Assembly: GCA_034096865.1 (NCBI GenBank)
Contig: JAWQFJ010016563.1
Span: 30,001 to 70,261, forward strand
Source of the DNA: Theodoxus fluviatilis
Lineage: Eukaryota; Mollusca; Gastropoda; Cycloneritida; Neritidae
DNA: 40,261 nt
Direction of reading: 5' to 3'
A model generated the notes under the pieces. That model had not been told where the DNA came from, searched no databases, and saw nothing but the letters and a program-made list of their open reading frames with translations. Every line of letters starts with the position of its first letter. Positions within the stretch are counted from its first letter, which is position 1. This document shows, one piece after another, positions 11,464 to 22,480 of this stretch. The position numbers and the translations under genes are program-made.

Positions 11464-12945
11464 ATGGGCAATGGGTGACAAGGTATAACTACAGCCATGC
11501 CAGGTGGTGAATGGCAAGACACGACTATGGCCATGCCAGGTGATGGATGGCAAGACACGACTATGGCCATGCTAGGGTGATGGGCGGCAAGACACGACTA
11601 TAGCCATGCCAGGTGATGGATGGCAAGACACGACTATGGCCATGCTAGGGTGATGGGTGGCAAGACACGACTATAGCCATGCCAGGTGATGGATGGCAAG
11701 ACACGACTATGGCCATGCTAGGGTGATGGGCGGCAAGACACGACTATGGCCATGCTAGGGTGATGGGTGGCAAGACACGACTATGGCCATGCTAGAGTGA
11801 TGGGTGGCAAGACACGACTATGGCCATGCCAGGGTGATGGGTGGCAAGACACGACTATGGCCATGCTAAAGTGATGGGTGGCAAGACACGACTATGGCCA
11901 TGCTAGGGTGATGGGTGGCAAGACAAGACTATGGCCATGCTAGGGTGATGGGTGGCAAGACACGACTATGGCCATGCCAGGTGATGGATGGTAAGACACA
12001 ACTATGGCCATGCTAGGGTGATGGGTGGCAAGACACGACTATGGCCATGCCAGGTGATGGGTGGCAAGACACAACTATGGCCATGCTAGGGTGATGGGTG
12101 GCAAGGTGGCAAGACACGACTATGGCCATGCTAGGGTGATGGGTGGCAAGACACGACTATAGCCATGCCAGGTGATGGATGGCAAGACACGACTATGGCC
12201 ATGCTAGGGTGATGGGTGGCAAGACACGACTATGGCCGTGCTAGGGTGATGGGTGGCAAGACACGACTATAGCCATGCTAGAGTAATGGTGGCAAGACAC
12301 GACTATAGCCATGCTAGGGTAACGGGTGGCAAGACACAACTATGGCCATGCTAGAGTAATGGAGGCAAGATACGACTATAGCCATGCCAGGTGATGGGTG
12401 GCAAGACACAACTATAGCCATGCCAGGTGATGGGTGGCAAGACACAACTATAGCCATACCAGGTGATGGGTGGCAAGACACAACTATGGCCATGCTAGAG
12501 TAATGGTGGCAAGACACAACTATAGCCATGCCAGGTGATGGGTGGCAAGACACAACTATAGCCATGCCAGGTGATGGGTGGCAAGACACGACTATGGCCA
12601 TGCCAGGTGATGGGTGGCAAGACACAACTATAGCCATGCCAGGTGATGGGTGGCAAGACACAACTATAGCCATGCCAGGTGATGGGTGGCAAGACACAAC
12701 TATAGCCATGCCAGGTGATGGGTGGCATGACACAACTATGGCCATGCTAGGGTTATGGGTGGCAAGACACGACTATAGCCATGCCAGGTGATGGATGGCA
12801 AGACACGACTATGGCCATGCCAGGTGATGGGTGGCAAGACACGACTATGGCCATGCTAGGGTGATGGGTGGCAAGACACGGCTATGGCCATGCTAGGGTG
12901 ATGGGTGGCAAGACACGACTATAGCCATGCCAGGGTAATGGGGGC
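11464..12945. repeat. 36/37-bp minisatellite, about 40 units
   Basis: The unit core is GGCAAGACACGACTATGGCC followed by ATG and one of two endings. Subtype C ends CCAGGTG (36-bp unit) and subtype T ends CTAGGGTG (37-bp unit). Near the left end (about 11530-11750) C and T units alternate as a 73-bp dimer three times. The middle is mostly T units and about 12376-12740 is mostly C units. Runs of C units keep frame because 36 is divisible by three, producing a 12-residue periodic frame on both strands (for example 12314-12745 minus, 143 codons); T units break it. The frames are therefore a by-product of unit length, not evidence for a protein. The left edge is degenerate and the right edge breaks at GGGGGCAAAAAG. 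Confidence 0.97.
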
Positions 12946-13382
12946 AAAAAGCGTCACTGCCCCTCTGCACTCCGTCTTCCCTGCACTCATGTGACAGGTT
13001 GCCTGCTATCGGCACCCATCGTTTCCGACAAACCGATGCCGCCCAGGCCATCGGACTTGCGATCCGAGTCGGTGTCGTAAGGTTGCGGCGCCCTTTGGAG
13101 CTTCCGGTCAAAAAAAGACTTTCTCCCAAACTCGTCCAAATCTGGCCCTCTGGGAAGCTGTCCCTGCACCGTATCATGACAGACGCACCACTTTATACAG
13201 CCATTTTTTCCCCTTCAACATTTCCCCGTGATTGATGCTGTGGCTAGCTTCTCGAGGTCTCCGGCAATCCAGGCGGTGCAGAGTGGGGAAAACGATCTCT
13301 AGTTTTTATTACTTCAAATCTATGTCTTTTAGGCTAGGTTGATTCTACGAGTTTATAGCACAGCAACTTCTTGACAATCGTC
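12946..13382. other. unique DNA, nothing recognised
   Basis: Between the minisatellite and the second SINE-like copy I see no repeat, motif or credible gene. Confidence 0.5.
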
Positions 13383-13599
13383 GGTAGACTGGTGAGGATT
13401 GGATGGATGGATGGTGTTTTACGGCCTATCAGCATTTGAAGGCTATGTAAGGCCATTAAGCACGAAAATCACTAGATTAGAGCAAACGCGAATCAAGTCA
13501 CGGTGTCCCTAGTTATTCGCCTCTTACGAATCGCGTATAGAGAGACGCGGTGGGTCAATTCTTACCCCGAACCCACAGGGGTAGGTAGACTGGTGAGGA
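13383..13599 (-). mobile_element. SINE-like element, copy B, with 16-bp target-site duplication
   Basis: The element body is 13399-13583. It is flanked by perfect 16-bp direct repeats GGTAGACTGGTGAGGA at 13383-13398 and 13584-13599, the hallmark of target-primed reverse transcription. The body starts with TTGGATGGATGGATGG (the 3' tail if read on the minus strand), followed by TTTTACGGCCTATCAGC, the hairpin ending GTAAGGCC, a variable AT-rich linker, and the block TCAAGTCACGGTGTCCCTAG ... ATTCGCCTCTTACGAATCGC ... CCCCGAACCCACAGGGG. Read on the minus strand its 5' end contains GGTTCGGGG, faintly like a pol III B-box core (GGTTCGA), but no A box is visible, so a tRNA origin is not supported. It carries no coding capacity and would depend on a LINE in trans. 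Confidence 0.9.
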
Positions 13600-13732
13600 A
13601 AAACTATGTCAAGATATTTTTCAACTACACCGACAATATTACGTACTTCCACAAGAAGTGGATATGAGGGGATAGTGGGCTGGTAGTGCCATTTTAAACG
13701 CTTCAAAACTCAACCTGCATTTTCCCATTTAT

Positions 13733-13968
13733 TGTGTGTGCGCGCTTGCTTGTGTGTATGCGTGTGCGTGCGAGCGCAAATGTTTATGTGTATGTGCGGG
13801 TGCGTGTTTGCGTGCATGTTTGCGTGTGTGCGCGTGTGTTTGTGTGTGCGTGCGTGTGTGTGTGTGTGTGCGGGTGTGTGTATATGTTGTGTGTATGTTG
13901 TGCGTGTGTTTGTGTGTGCGTGCGTGTGTGTGTGTGTGTGTGTGTGTTGTGTGTGTGGTTGTGAGTGT

Positions 13969-13999
<31 letters not shown>

Positions 14000-14112
14000 C
14001 GTGCGTGTGTGCATAAAAATTATGCGCGAGTGTGTGTGCATTGTGTGTGCGTGCGTGTTTGTGTGTGTGTGTGTGTGTGTGTGTGCGTGCGTGTTTGTGT
14101 GCGCGTGTGTGT
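13733..14112. repeat. compound (GT)n array with GC and TTTGT variants
   Basis: GT dinucleotides are interspersed with GCGT, TTGT and TATG units. A short break, GCATAAAAATTATGCGC near 14010-14026, contains the palindromic pair GCATAA/TTATGC. Cys/Val-rich frames on the plus strand and Thr/His-rich frames on the minus strand are artefacts. Confidence 0.95.
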
Positions 14113-14611
14113 AACAAACACGACTGCCATGAGTCTGCCTATATATATATACTGTTCGTATTCATGATCACATTGGGACGTTTCGATCGGGTGGGGCTCT
14201 GTTTCACGGGAACACCGGTGGCGGAAGCGGTCAGAAGGAGAGGGTGCTAATCTGCTTTTACGTTAATAGGATTGAAGGACGGGTGCGCTGCACACCTCGA
14301 GTAAAATGTCAATAAAATTTGGCAAGGATTTTCATTTTTCTTTCATTTTTCGCCGCGGGGGGGAAATATGTTGCGAAATTATCAAGGGCTGCGGGCCGGG
14401 TGGAGGCTCAGGCGATCGGAGCTGACAAAGTTACCCGAGCGGAATAGGCGCGACCTCCGTCTGCATCGCCCCACTCCCCACCCCCAGCCTGGCTCCGGCA
14501 CCGGGGACCCAGGCACACGTGGCATTCCGAAAGGATCACCCATCAGGGGATACTGGCTGCTCGTCAGCTCAAGGCGCATCGCGACCTTCCGTGCCCGTGC
14601 TGAGCTGAGCA

Positions 14612-14652
14612 GAGCAAAGCAAAGCAAAGCAAGGCAAAGCAAAGGAAAGCAA
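14612..14652. repeat. (GCAAA)n pentanucleotide repeat
   Basis: About seven or eight AGCAA-type units with single-base variants (AAGGC, AAAGG), ending at AGCAATGG. Confidence 0.9.
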
Positions 14653-15666
14653 TGGCGCTTGGAACTGTCCGCAGGTCAAAGTGCTATACATCAAGGTAGA
14701 TTATCGCGCCAGAACAGACGTTCAGAGGCGGAAATTATGTCCCCACTGCACTCGTCTCAGTCAGTGTGATGCAGTCGGTCACTGGAAGGAGGATTTTCAG
14801 GGTCGTCCTTTATTCGCTGTCACTGTAGATTTTTTTGTTTGCAAAATATTGTGTGCAATAAGGAGAAATCACTCCACCCAAACTGTCGCGTGCAACTCCG
14901 TGGGGTGTGATGACACGTCTCTGTCGGTAGAGACAGATAAGAGGACAGACTGATTTAACAGTATAAGTTCTTTTACTTCCGATATTGATTAATGCAGCTT
15001 CTGAGGCGGAACCAAATACATGAGCTAAGTGTATGGCAGTCGGAGCTTTTCCAATGAAATTAAAATAATATACGATAAACCAATTAAGCCAAAAATGTGT
15101 TTATCAATCTGACATGTATACATGATGTACGAAATACACTCGTCATTGTTAGACAACTTCTGTTTTGGGGTTGCAATCAATACCGTCCCACCCTTTGCAT
15201 AATGAATCATGCTCATGCCATACTCCGGAATGCCATCTTCGAAATGTATTCCCAAAGAAAAAAAAAAGAAGACAAAAAAACAAAACAATTTCCTCTTATA
15301 TCAAAACCAAATCTCTGGTCGAGGGAAGGGTTACATTCTACCGGGGTCAGCAATTTTATTTCTCTCTCTCAAGCGAAGAGTTCCGGCCGGGGAAATTACC
15401 CGAGCTTACGGTATCAGATGGTTCAGGCAACCTTTATTTTTTTCTCTCCCTTCTCCCCCGATCCCACATTCACCTGATGGCGGGCTGGCATATTAGCGGC
15501 CGATGGCGAGATAGAGGGATTTCTCCGAGAGCTCATCTTCCCCCTGGCCTGATCAGACCCCGAGGACTACAGAGAGCAAAAAAAAAATAATCATCACATT
15601 TTCGAGATGGCCCCGACTTCTTTTTTCAGCAGCGTCGGGCGACTGGGGCTGAGCGGGTAGGACGGA

Positions 15667-15683
15667 GGGGGTGGGTGGGTGGG
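15667..15683 (+). other. canonical G-quadruplex motif
   Basis: GGGGGTGGGTGGGTGGG contains four G-tracts separated by single T loops, the loop arrangement known to give very stable parallel quadruplexes. It sits in a GC-rich block. Confidence 0.85.
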
Positions 15684-16488
15684 CTCTGCGGGGAGAGCGC
15701 CAGAGGTCAGGAGTGCCGTCCGCACATGGGCCCATTTTGTCAAGGCCGTAGACCGAGTGAAATAGGGTCTCTCGTCACTCGCAAAGTTGCCTCGTGTCGG
15801 TGCGAGGTTTTGCCAAAAGCCTTGTTTTTCCTGTATTGATTGGGCCATCCCTGTCCGGGCGCCGACGTCAGGAGACACTTCACAGCTTGACTGCGGAACG
15901 CTCCGCCCAGTGGGCCGGGGGGCGCCGTGGCAGAGACGGAGGTCGGATCGTCACGTGAGTGCGCAGTACATGAGGAACTACACTGCTGCACCCCCCACCC
16001 AACCACCCCCATCCCCCAAACCCGTGCATTCGCATTGCTTTGGATGAATTAGGCAAGAAGTGGACACACCACTGCCGATTTTCCTTCATAGTAAAAGTCA
16101 TGCTGGCGCTAACAATTTATCACCGTCTGTCGTCTTCTCTTGCGGGGCCGTAATATGATGAAGTATCTCAATAAAATGATCGGTCTCGTGTAGTTTTGAC
16201 GTCTCGTGAAGAAGGGTTTGAAATAAAGAATCTTCGAACGATTGCAAGCAACCTCTCTCGCTCTTTGTCTGTACTCGACAAGGGGGAAGCCCATCTGCAA
16301 AATGATAGCAATAAACTAAGGTCAATGAAAATGTGGATCTTTGCATATATCCAATTCTGCAAAATGAAAATCGATGAAAGGTAAAGCTCTGCGGAAAATT
16401 GTAAAAACTTAGTTCGAGTACAGATCGCATCGTGATTGAATTAGGAACACATACGCATTACACTTCTCGTACCAAAAACCAATGACCA

Positions 16489-17286
16489 ATGACCAATACA
16501 TGTTCTGACGATTCCCAAACCCGTAGAAAGTGGGTAGCCCTTGAAGACCGCAACGTCACATTTTTGCTGTTGCACAATACTGGAAACCGTTACAAGCACA
16601 TCTTCCCCAACAACATCGTCAACAACATGGGGGCCAAGACAGCCAGCCAGACACAGCGAGGATGCGACATTACGGAAACCCAGAGCGGTCCACCTTTACA
16701 GCCCTCAAGAGACAGGAACCCGGATGCGGCATCTCGCTCTCAGGCTGGCGACGTCCGAGACGACGGGTCAGCGACAAACCGCGATTTAGAGCCGTGGTGG
16801 TGCCGCTTGACCTTTGAGGGTCTGTGTGGAGTGCCGGGCCTGTGTGGGGTGCCGGGCCTGGCGGCGCGCGCCCTGGCGGCGTCCGTGTTGGGTTTGATAG
16901 CTGCGCATAAGTCCGCCCTCCCCGCTGGCCGGAGATCACAGGCACCTCGGAAGGTTTTTTTTCCACGTTTGGATCGAGATTTTCAGATTACTCGGGGCCA
17001 GCTGGGGATAAGTCCATCAGGGGGGACTCCAGAGACCGGCTCCGCTTTTAAGATGTCGAGACTTCTTGTCTCCCGGACGCCTGCCTGCCTGCCTGGAGAA
17101 CGAGCTGGCCCCCGGCAGCCCACCCCGGCCTCCATTACGAGAAAAACCTGCCGCCTGCTTTTTTTCGTTCGCCAGAGATCTTTGCCACTGGTGTGCCGAT
17201 TCCTCTGTAGCGGCTCTGAAAGGCGTCCAGGTTCTTGGAGATCGCGTCGCAGCGCGGACCCGACGGACCCTCGACTGACTGACTGA
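16489..17286 (+). other. unassigned 265-codon open frame (longest outside repeats)
   Basis: Opens at ATG 16489 and closes at a TGA inside a GACT repeat. The translation matches no family I recognise. It has mixed composition, rising Arg/Ser/Pro content in the GC-rich second half, and a six-residue duplication LCGVPG LCGVPG from an 18-bp tandem repeat at about 16822-16857. A 155-codon frame opposes its 3' end (16983-17450 minus). GC-rich DNA with few stops explains the length. A lineage-specific exon remains possible but has no positive support. Confidence 0.25.
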
Positions 17287-18189
17287 CTGAATGAAATGCG
17301 AGGAGTGCCCGTCTTTGGCTTACATGGACACATCGAGCAAGTTGGAAAAAGTGTGGGTGTGTTGTTTTTACAACTATAAATACTTGATAAAGAAAATTGG
17401 AGATGGAGGTCAGTCATCAAGTTAGAGATAAATGCCAATGCAATGAACACGACTACATTATTATACTTTTAATTGTTACACACGTTTGCGATTCACCTAT
17501 TCCGAGAAATATAAAATACTTGGTCAATCAGAGCGTTTTGTGACATCTTTAACTTTTGTCAAAGGTCGAGTGTGAAACAAAGAGTTGAAAAAAAGTTTAA
17601 GAGGAGTGAAGAATACAGGGACACTTGTCCCCACAAAGAAGTGCCGATAGGAGAAGCCAAGTAGTAACTTTTGAACAAAGTTCTCATCTTTTTTGCAGTG
17701 ATTAAGTGTCAGCGTTGCAAACATTAGGCCGATACAGCCCTGGGGACGGGGAAAGTCGAGGAAGATGAGGCCAAATTGGTTTCGGTCCTCGCTGGTTTTT
17801 TCCCGCGTCTCGCTCATCGGGTCGGCTCGAGCGGGTTGTCTCCCCTGAGTGGTTCTCTAGGCTGACGCCCGACTCCCCAAACGGGAGCCAGAGACACCTC
17901 GCCAGCCTCCGTGGCGACAGCGCTCTGTCCCTGTGTCCCGTCCCCCACCACCGCCTTGTTTTTAATTTCAAACAAATTCCATTTGGACCCGATCATGTGG
18001 CGATTGTTTTAAAGCCGCTTCGTAAGAGCGTGCTGAAAACCAGACACCATTTACTCTCGGAGCCTCTCCATTTGGGGCCAGGGAAAATCGATGACGTAAG
18101 GTCCGCCCTCTCCCCTCCCCTCGACCTCTTTCGACCCCCCCCCCCTTCTCCCTGGCCTCCTGGGCAGGAGAGGAGCTGGAGGCTAGGTC
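17287..18189. other. unique DNA, GC-rich block at about 17740-18180
   Basis: No gene is recognised. A short GACT tetranucleotide run closes the preceding frame near 17270-17290. The GC-rich block has AT-rich islands such as TTTTTAATTTCAAACAAATT at about 17959. Confidence 0.4.
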
Positions 18190-18730
18190 AGACGGATGGG
18201 AACAATGTGAAAGAAATGGAGGTGTAGAAAAGAGGTTGGCTGGGGGTGTAGAGTAGTGGGTGAGGATGCAGACAGAGGGATGAAGATGCAGAGGGTTGTG
18301 GAGAAACTAATGAAATGAACTGAAGGCGGGGATGAGGCAAAGAAATGGGTTGGGGTTGAGGAAAAAAGGCAGAGGGTGTGGAGAAGTGCATGACGGTGCA
18401 GACAAGGGGGGTAGGGGTGAGGAGGAGAGGATAGGGAAAGGGGTTTTCACATGCAGGGGTAAATAAGGGTTGAGAGGAGGTAGCGGTTTGGAGAAAGGAA
18501 TGAGGATGCTTTTACGGAGGTAAGGGTGGGGAGATGCCGGTGGGGGTGGGATGGAGCAAAGGACCAATGGGTGTTGAAGATTGAGGTGGGATGGAAGGGC
18601 AGTTCAGGATGGATACAACTCTCAAGGTGCGCCCATTATGCTCGAACAAGGAAGAGATAAGGGAAGGTGGGGATGGGGAGTAGGGATGGGTGTGAGTGGG
18701 ACGGAGGGTGTGAAAATGTTGTGGAGAGAT
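18190..18730. repeat. purine-rich degenerate repeat-like tract
   Basis: About 540 bp with strong G/A bias on the plus strand and recurring loose phrases such as GAGGATGCAGACAG, GAAGATGCAGAGG and GACGGTGCAGACAAGG. This suggests an old, decayed tandem array. Ser/Pro/Leu-rich minus-strand frames are composition artefacts. Confidence 0.5.
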
Positions 18731-20449
18731 TCTGAGACGGTGAAAGTGTAAATCGTCAAATAAGGGAGAGCAACCATGTACTGTACACCAAAGCAAACTC
18801 ACACAAACATACGTGCACGATCACCATCACAACTCGCCGTGTTTCACCAAACAGACAACTCGTAAACAGATGAACTGGAACAGTTCCGACGAGCCAACAG
18901 AAAAAGAAAGAAAGGCGTCTCCAAAAACCAAATTCATCATTACCAGTAATTCACGTCACAACGAGATCAACACTTTCGTGCAGACCCTAACTGGTCTCGC
19001 ATTAGAAGCAGTTCGTCCTTCCTCCCTTCCCCCACCTTCCTCCTTTGAAGCTGTCTTGAAGCCTTGAACAGCTCCACGTCGTGAAAGATCGAAAGGGCGT
19101 GACGCATTGTGACTTGGACTTGTCCACTCGGCAAAATATTCTCACTGACATAACGCGACGTCATTTTGAAGAGCTGAGTTGCTCCCGTGTCAAGCAAAAT
19201 GATACTAGTGGAGTAATTCACACAGTTCAAAATCTGTCCGCGGCACGCAACGCGAAAGTTGTAAACGGCTGCAAGAGTGAGTGGGTTGATGACCTTGTCA
19301 GTCTGGGCAGCTTTGAACCTGAACTCTCAGCCCAACGATGTCGCAAATAGGTATATTCGATTAAATCAAAAAGCACACCCATAGTATATATCAACCTAAT
19401 GTGAAGGCAAGCTAAATTAGCAAGTCAGTTCCCGTGCCATGTGGTCAACGTAGAGCTAGCAATGTCGATACCCGTTTCGAAAAGGCTGCTTACTTAATTA
19501 TGTATTGGCTTAGATCTCAAAACCAGGTGAGATCTCATCAACAACACGAGAGTACAAAAGCGATATATGTCTCGATCCACCTCCGTCTGCACAGTTGGTC
19601 TGTCCGCCATCCACACCGTCCTCCCCCGCGCTGCCCGCCTCTCCACGGACACCCGCCACCTTTTGCCCCCTTCTTCCCAGACCCATTACCCTGCGCTCCG
19701 TCCCAGAGTAAATTGCTGTGACCTCCAGATTGGAGAGTGGCGCAGAGCAGCATTACGGTGTATCGAGTCTCGCCAAAAAGCCGTTTCGCAATTTCCCTCT
19801 CCCTGTAATCATCAAATCAGCTAAGTTCATCCAATTCCAGGTTTTTAGACGAGCGATTCTGCTGACCAGGAAGACGCTCATGTAATGGCCGCCTGTCAGT
19901 GACACAATTTTCACCGCTGGCCGGAAGCTCCCAGCCCTAATGGAGTGCACGACCTTGACTCAATGGCGCCGGCGACGAAGTTTCGGATGTAACGAGCGTT
20001 CTGATTGGCAGGTAGCCTGCCGCCCCGGACACGTCCGGAGCTAAGGAGTCCATTACCGGGAAAGATTGGGAGAGGGAAGGTGCTGGGGACCCGGATGATG
20101 CTGGCGGTGCGTGATGCCGAGATAAGGGACATCCGTAGATTTAACCGCCGTCACTCTTGCACCAGCAGTGAAGTAAAGCAATGAGCAGCATGCGAGTAAT
20201 TTGTCGACAAAACAGAGACTAACTCATGGCGTGCATGCTCCATTAGAATCAATTGCGCCTGCATTAAACTGTGGGGAATCCGCATTCATCCATTCACATG
20301 TCTTTTTATTCCTTTTTTCATATACTAGCAATGAAAGAACGTTAGTGTAAGCATGGCCAGGCCATTTCACCTCCTTTCATGGCTAGACTGGTAGGCGGAC
20401 AGGCGAAATAGAGAGACACATGAGCCCGACTCGAACGTCTATGTACTGT
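18731..20449. other. unique DNA, no gene recognised
   Basis: Overlapping short frames, none with motifs. At about 19780-20130 moderately GC-rich DNA carries several AT-core sites in short order (TAATCATCAAATCAG, GTAATGGCC, CCCTAATGG, CTGATTGGC), resembling a homeodomain or CCAAT-type regulatory cluster. This is only a visual impression. Confidence 0.35.
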
Positions 20450-20644
20450 GACCAGGGACGGATGGATGGATGGCGTTTTACGGCCTATCAGCCCTTGTAT
20501 GCTATGTAAGGCCATTAAGCACGAAAATCAATAGAACAGTTGAGAGAAAACGCAAATCAAGTCACGGTGTCCCTAATTATTCGGCTCTTACGAATCGTGT
20601 AGGTCAATTCTTCCCCCGAACCCACAGGGGGGGACCAGGGACGG
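20450..20644 (-). mobile_element. SINE-like element, copy C, with 12-bp target-site duplication
   Basis: The body is 20462-20632, flanked by perfect direct repeats GACCAGGGACGG at 20450-20461 and 20633-20644. The body matches copy B closely, from ATGGATGGATGG and TTTTACGGCCTATCAGC to CCCCGAACCCACAGGGGG. It lacks roughly 15 bp present in the other copies: the GAGACGCGGTGG segment between GTAGG and GTCAATTC. Orientation is inferred from the GATG tail. Confidence 0.9.
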
Positions 20645-21725
20645 GGCGGCAACACAGCTGATGCGGTTCATACCTCAAGTTGGTGGACACCTGAAGACAG
20701 ATCGCCGAGTGCCAGTGTGTTCGTTACTTCTTTTCCTGTGGAAGTCGCAAGGTAACAGCTTGTTCACCATCGCATTTGCCAGGCGTGCACTCAGTGCATT
20801 CTACAGTTGGCTTCTGCCTGTCGCGGATGGACAAATCTTGAGTGTTCCTCCACCTCTTTCGTGGACAGCTTGTTACGTGTCAGGATAGTACGTTTTGCTG
20901 TGTTGTATTCACTCATCGTTCATCCGTCATGGTTACCGAGTAACCATTTCCTGTCGCCCACTGATGACATGCTCCACTGCACCTTTAGGTCGCGGCATCG
21001 TCAAAACCACGAGCAGTGTGGCTGCTCGCCTTATGGATGGAAAACTGTCTTTTGTGTCCCTCGATGCAAATGTAACATCCCACTAAAGTATGTTTGAAAC
21101 GTGTCCTGGTTCTTTTCATATCCAATACAAAATTTAAAGCGGAGTGTTTCTCATCTATGATCGTGGCGGAAAGCACAAGGCGGGAGTGATATATACGAGC
21201 AACACAGCAGGACCACCTGGTAAGACTGCCTGGGGAGAGGGTGCAGCGAAAGAGGAAGATCAGGAAAGGAGATAGGACGATGGGAAGAAGAGGCCCTGTC
21301 TGGTGCTAGGTCCAGGCTGCCTGCCTGCCTGCCTCCCCATGCTGCACGGGCTGCACGAGGTTGCACAGCGTGCAGCATCACTCGATAAGGTATCTGCGAA
21401 GGCCCTCCCTGTCCGTAAACACGACGTCAGCACTCGAGACAGCGTGCAGGGTTCTGCAGGGAAATGAAGATGTATGGAGCATCTCTATCGCCCTGGTGAA
21501 CGAACGCCGTAACTTGGAAATCCTCGACCAAAATAGATGTTAGAAAGCGAATTAAATGCGCATAATTTTCAAGCTGGCAATGTTATTAGTTGATAATGTT
21601 TTCCTTAGAGTTGAAAAATCGAGGTGCTATCTCTTGCTCGACACGATGGCACACCCGCATGCCGCAAGATGTAAGTGACCGCAGTTGAACTAGAGCAAGG
21701 CCATGCAGACCTGCCGTCCCAATAG
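20645..21725. other. unique DNA, no gene recognised
   Basis: Contains a small palindrome with arms ATGGTTAC (20929-20936) and GTAACCAT (20940-20947) around CGA, and a (CTGC)n patch at about 21318-21337. Frames of 60-96 codons have no motif. Confidence 0.45.
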
Positions 21726-21853
<128 letters not shown>

Positions 21854-22480
21854 ATCTTATTTTGTGTCGACGAGTCGAAAAAAGACGTCAACTATGACAA
21901 TACATTTTTCAAGAACGTATTTGACTTATTGAAGTCAGCGCCTCTTTCCGGTCGGAGATAACGAATTCCAAGCTTCTGGCGCTTGACTATAGCTCTTCGT
22001 GGCACGAATCACGCGATGAAGACAAAAGACATAGACGCTCCCGAATTCACTTTGCCCTACCTAGCAGTCCGTGGAGACAGCCAGCAAGCATGCTTTTTCC
22101 TGAAGGTGACGTTACACCATTCATCCGTCAGGGTGTCACTAGCACACAGAAGAAGTAAGCCGTAACAACGACAAAGTCAGCGCCTGTCGGTTCTGTCTCA
22201 CTTTTCACCAGCACCGCAGGATCGGAAAGGGCATCCATTTATTGTTCGATCGAGCGAAATATATTAAAAGACCGCGAACTCTCAAACATTTTTCTCCGCG
22301 AGACGCGAGGCGACATGAAAACTGCATGAAGCTGCTCAGAAACCCGACCCTTGATGTGACAGGCAAGACGTCTGTGCTACGGTTCGAAGATTTTATAGAT
22401 TCATCTGTCTTTTCCCCTACATCCATCATTCCCAACTCCTGACCCTTTCCTGTTGGTTTACTCCGTCACTACCTCCTTTC
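21854..22480. other. unique DNA, nothing recognised
   Basis: No repeat, motif or credible coding frame is seen between the CTGT array and the pyrimidine-rich stretch. Confidence 0.5.

Larger units (their letters stand above)
14113..16488. other. unique DNA with GC-rich blocks, no gene recognised
   Basis: GC-rich blocks at about 14360-14660 and 15480-15970 alternate with AT-rich DNA (14950-15300 and 16080-16480). No frame is recognisable as a protein. The frame at 15097-15477 (plus, 126 codons) includes an A-rich Lys stretch and no motif. The blocks could be regulatory or conserved non-coding DNA, but that cannot be judged without a second species. Confidence 0.4.

Noticed and set aside
11464..12945. 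CRISPR-like array
   Set aside because: The 36/37-bp units are contiguous with no unique spacers, so this is a minisatellite; the eukaryotic context also argues against CRISPR.
16489..17286. 265-codon frame as a real gene
   Set aside because: No recognisable domain, an opposing frame over its 3' end, GC-rich low-stop composition and a stop inside a GACT repeat. Kept only as an unassigned open frame.
20425..20445. tRNA B-box-like GTTCGAGTCGG on the minus strand
   Set aside because: No A box at the required distance and no cloverleaf can be drawn; the upstream side is the SINE-like element.
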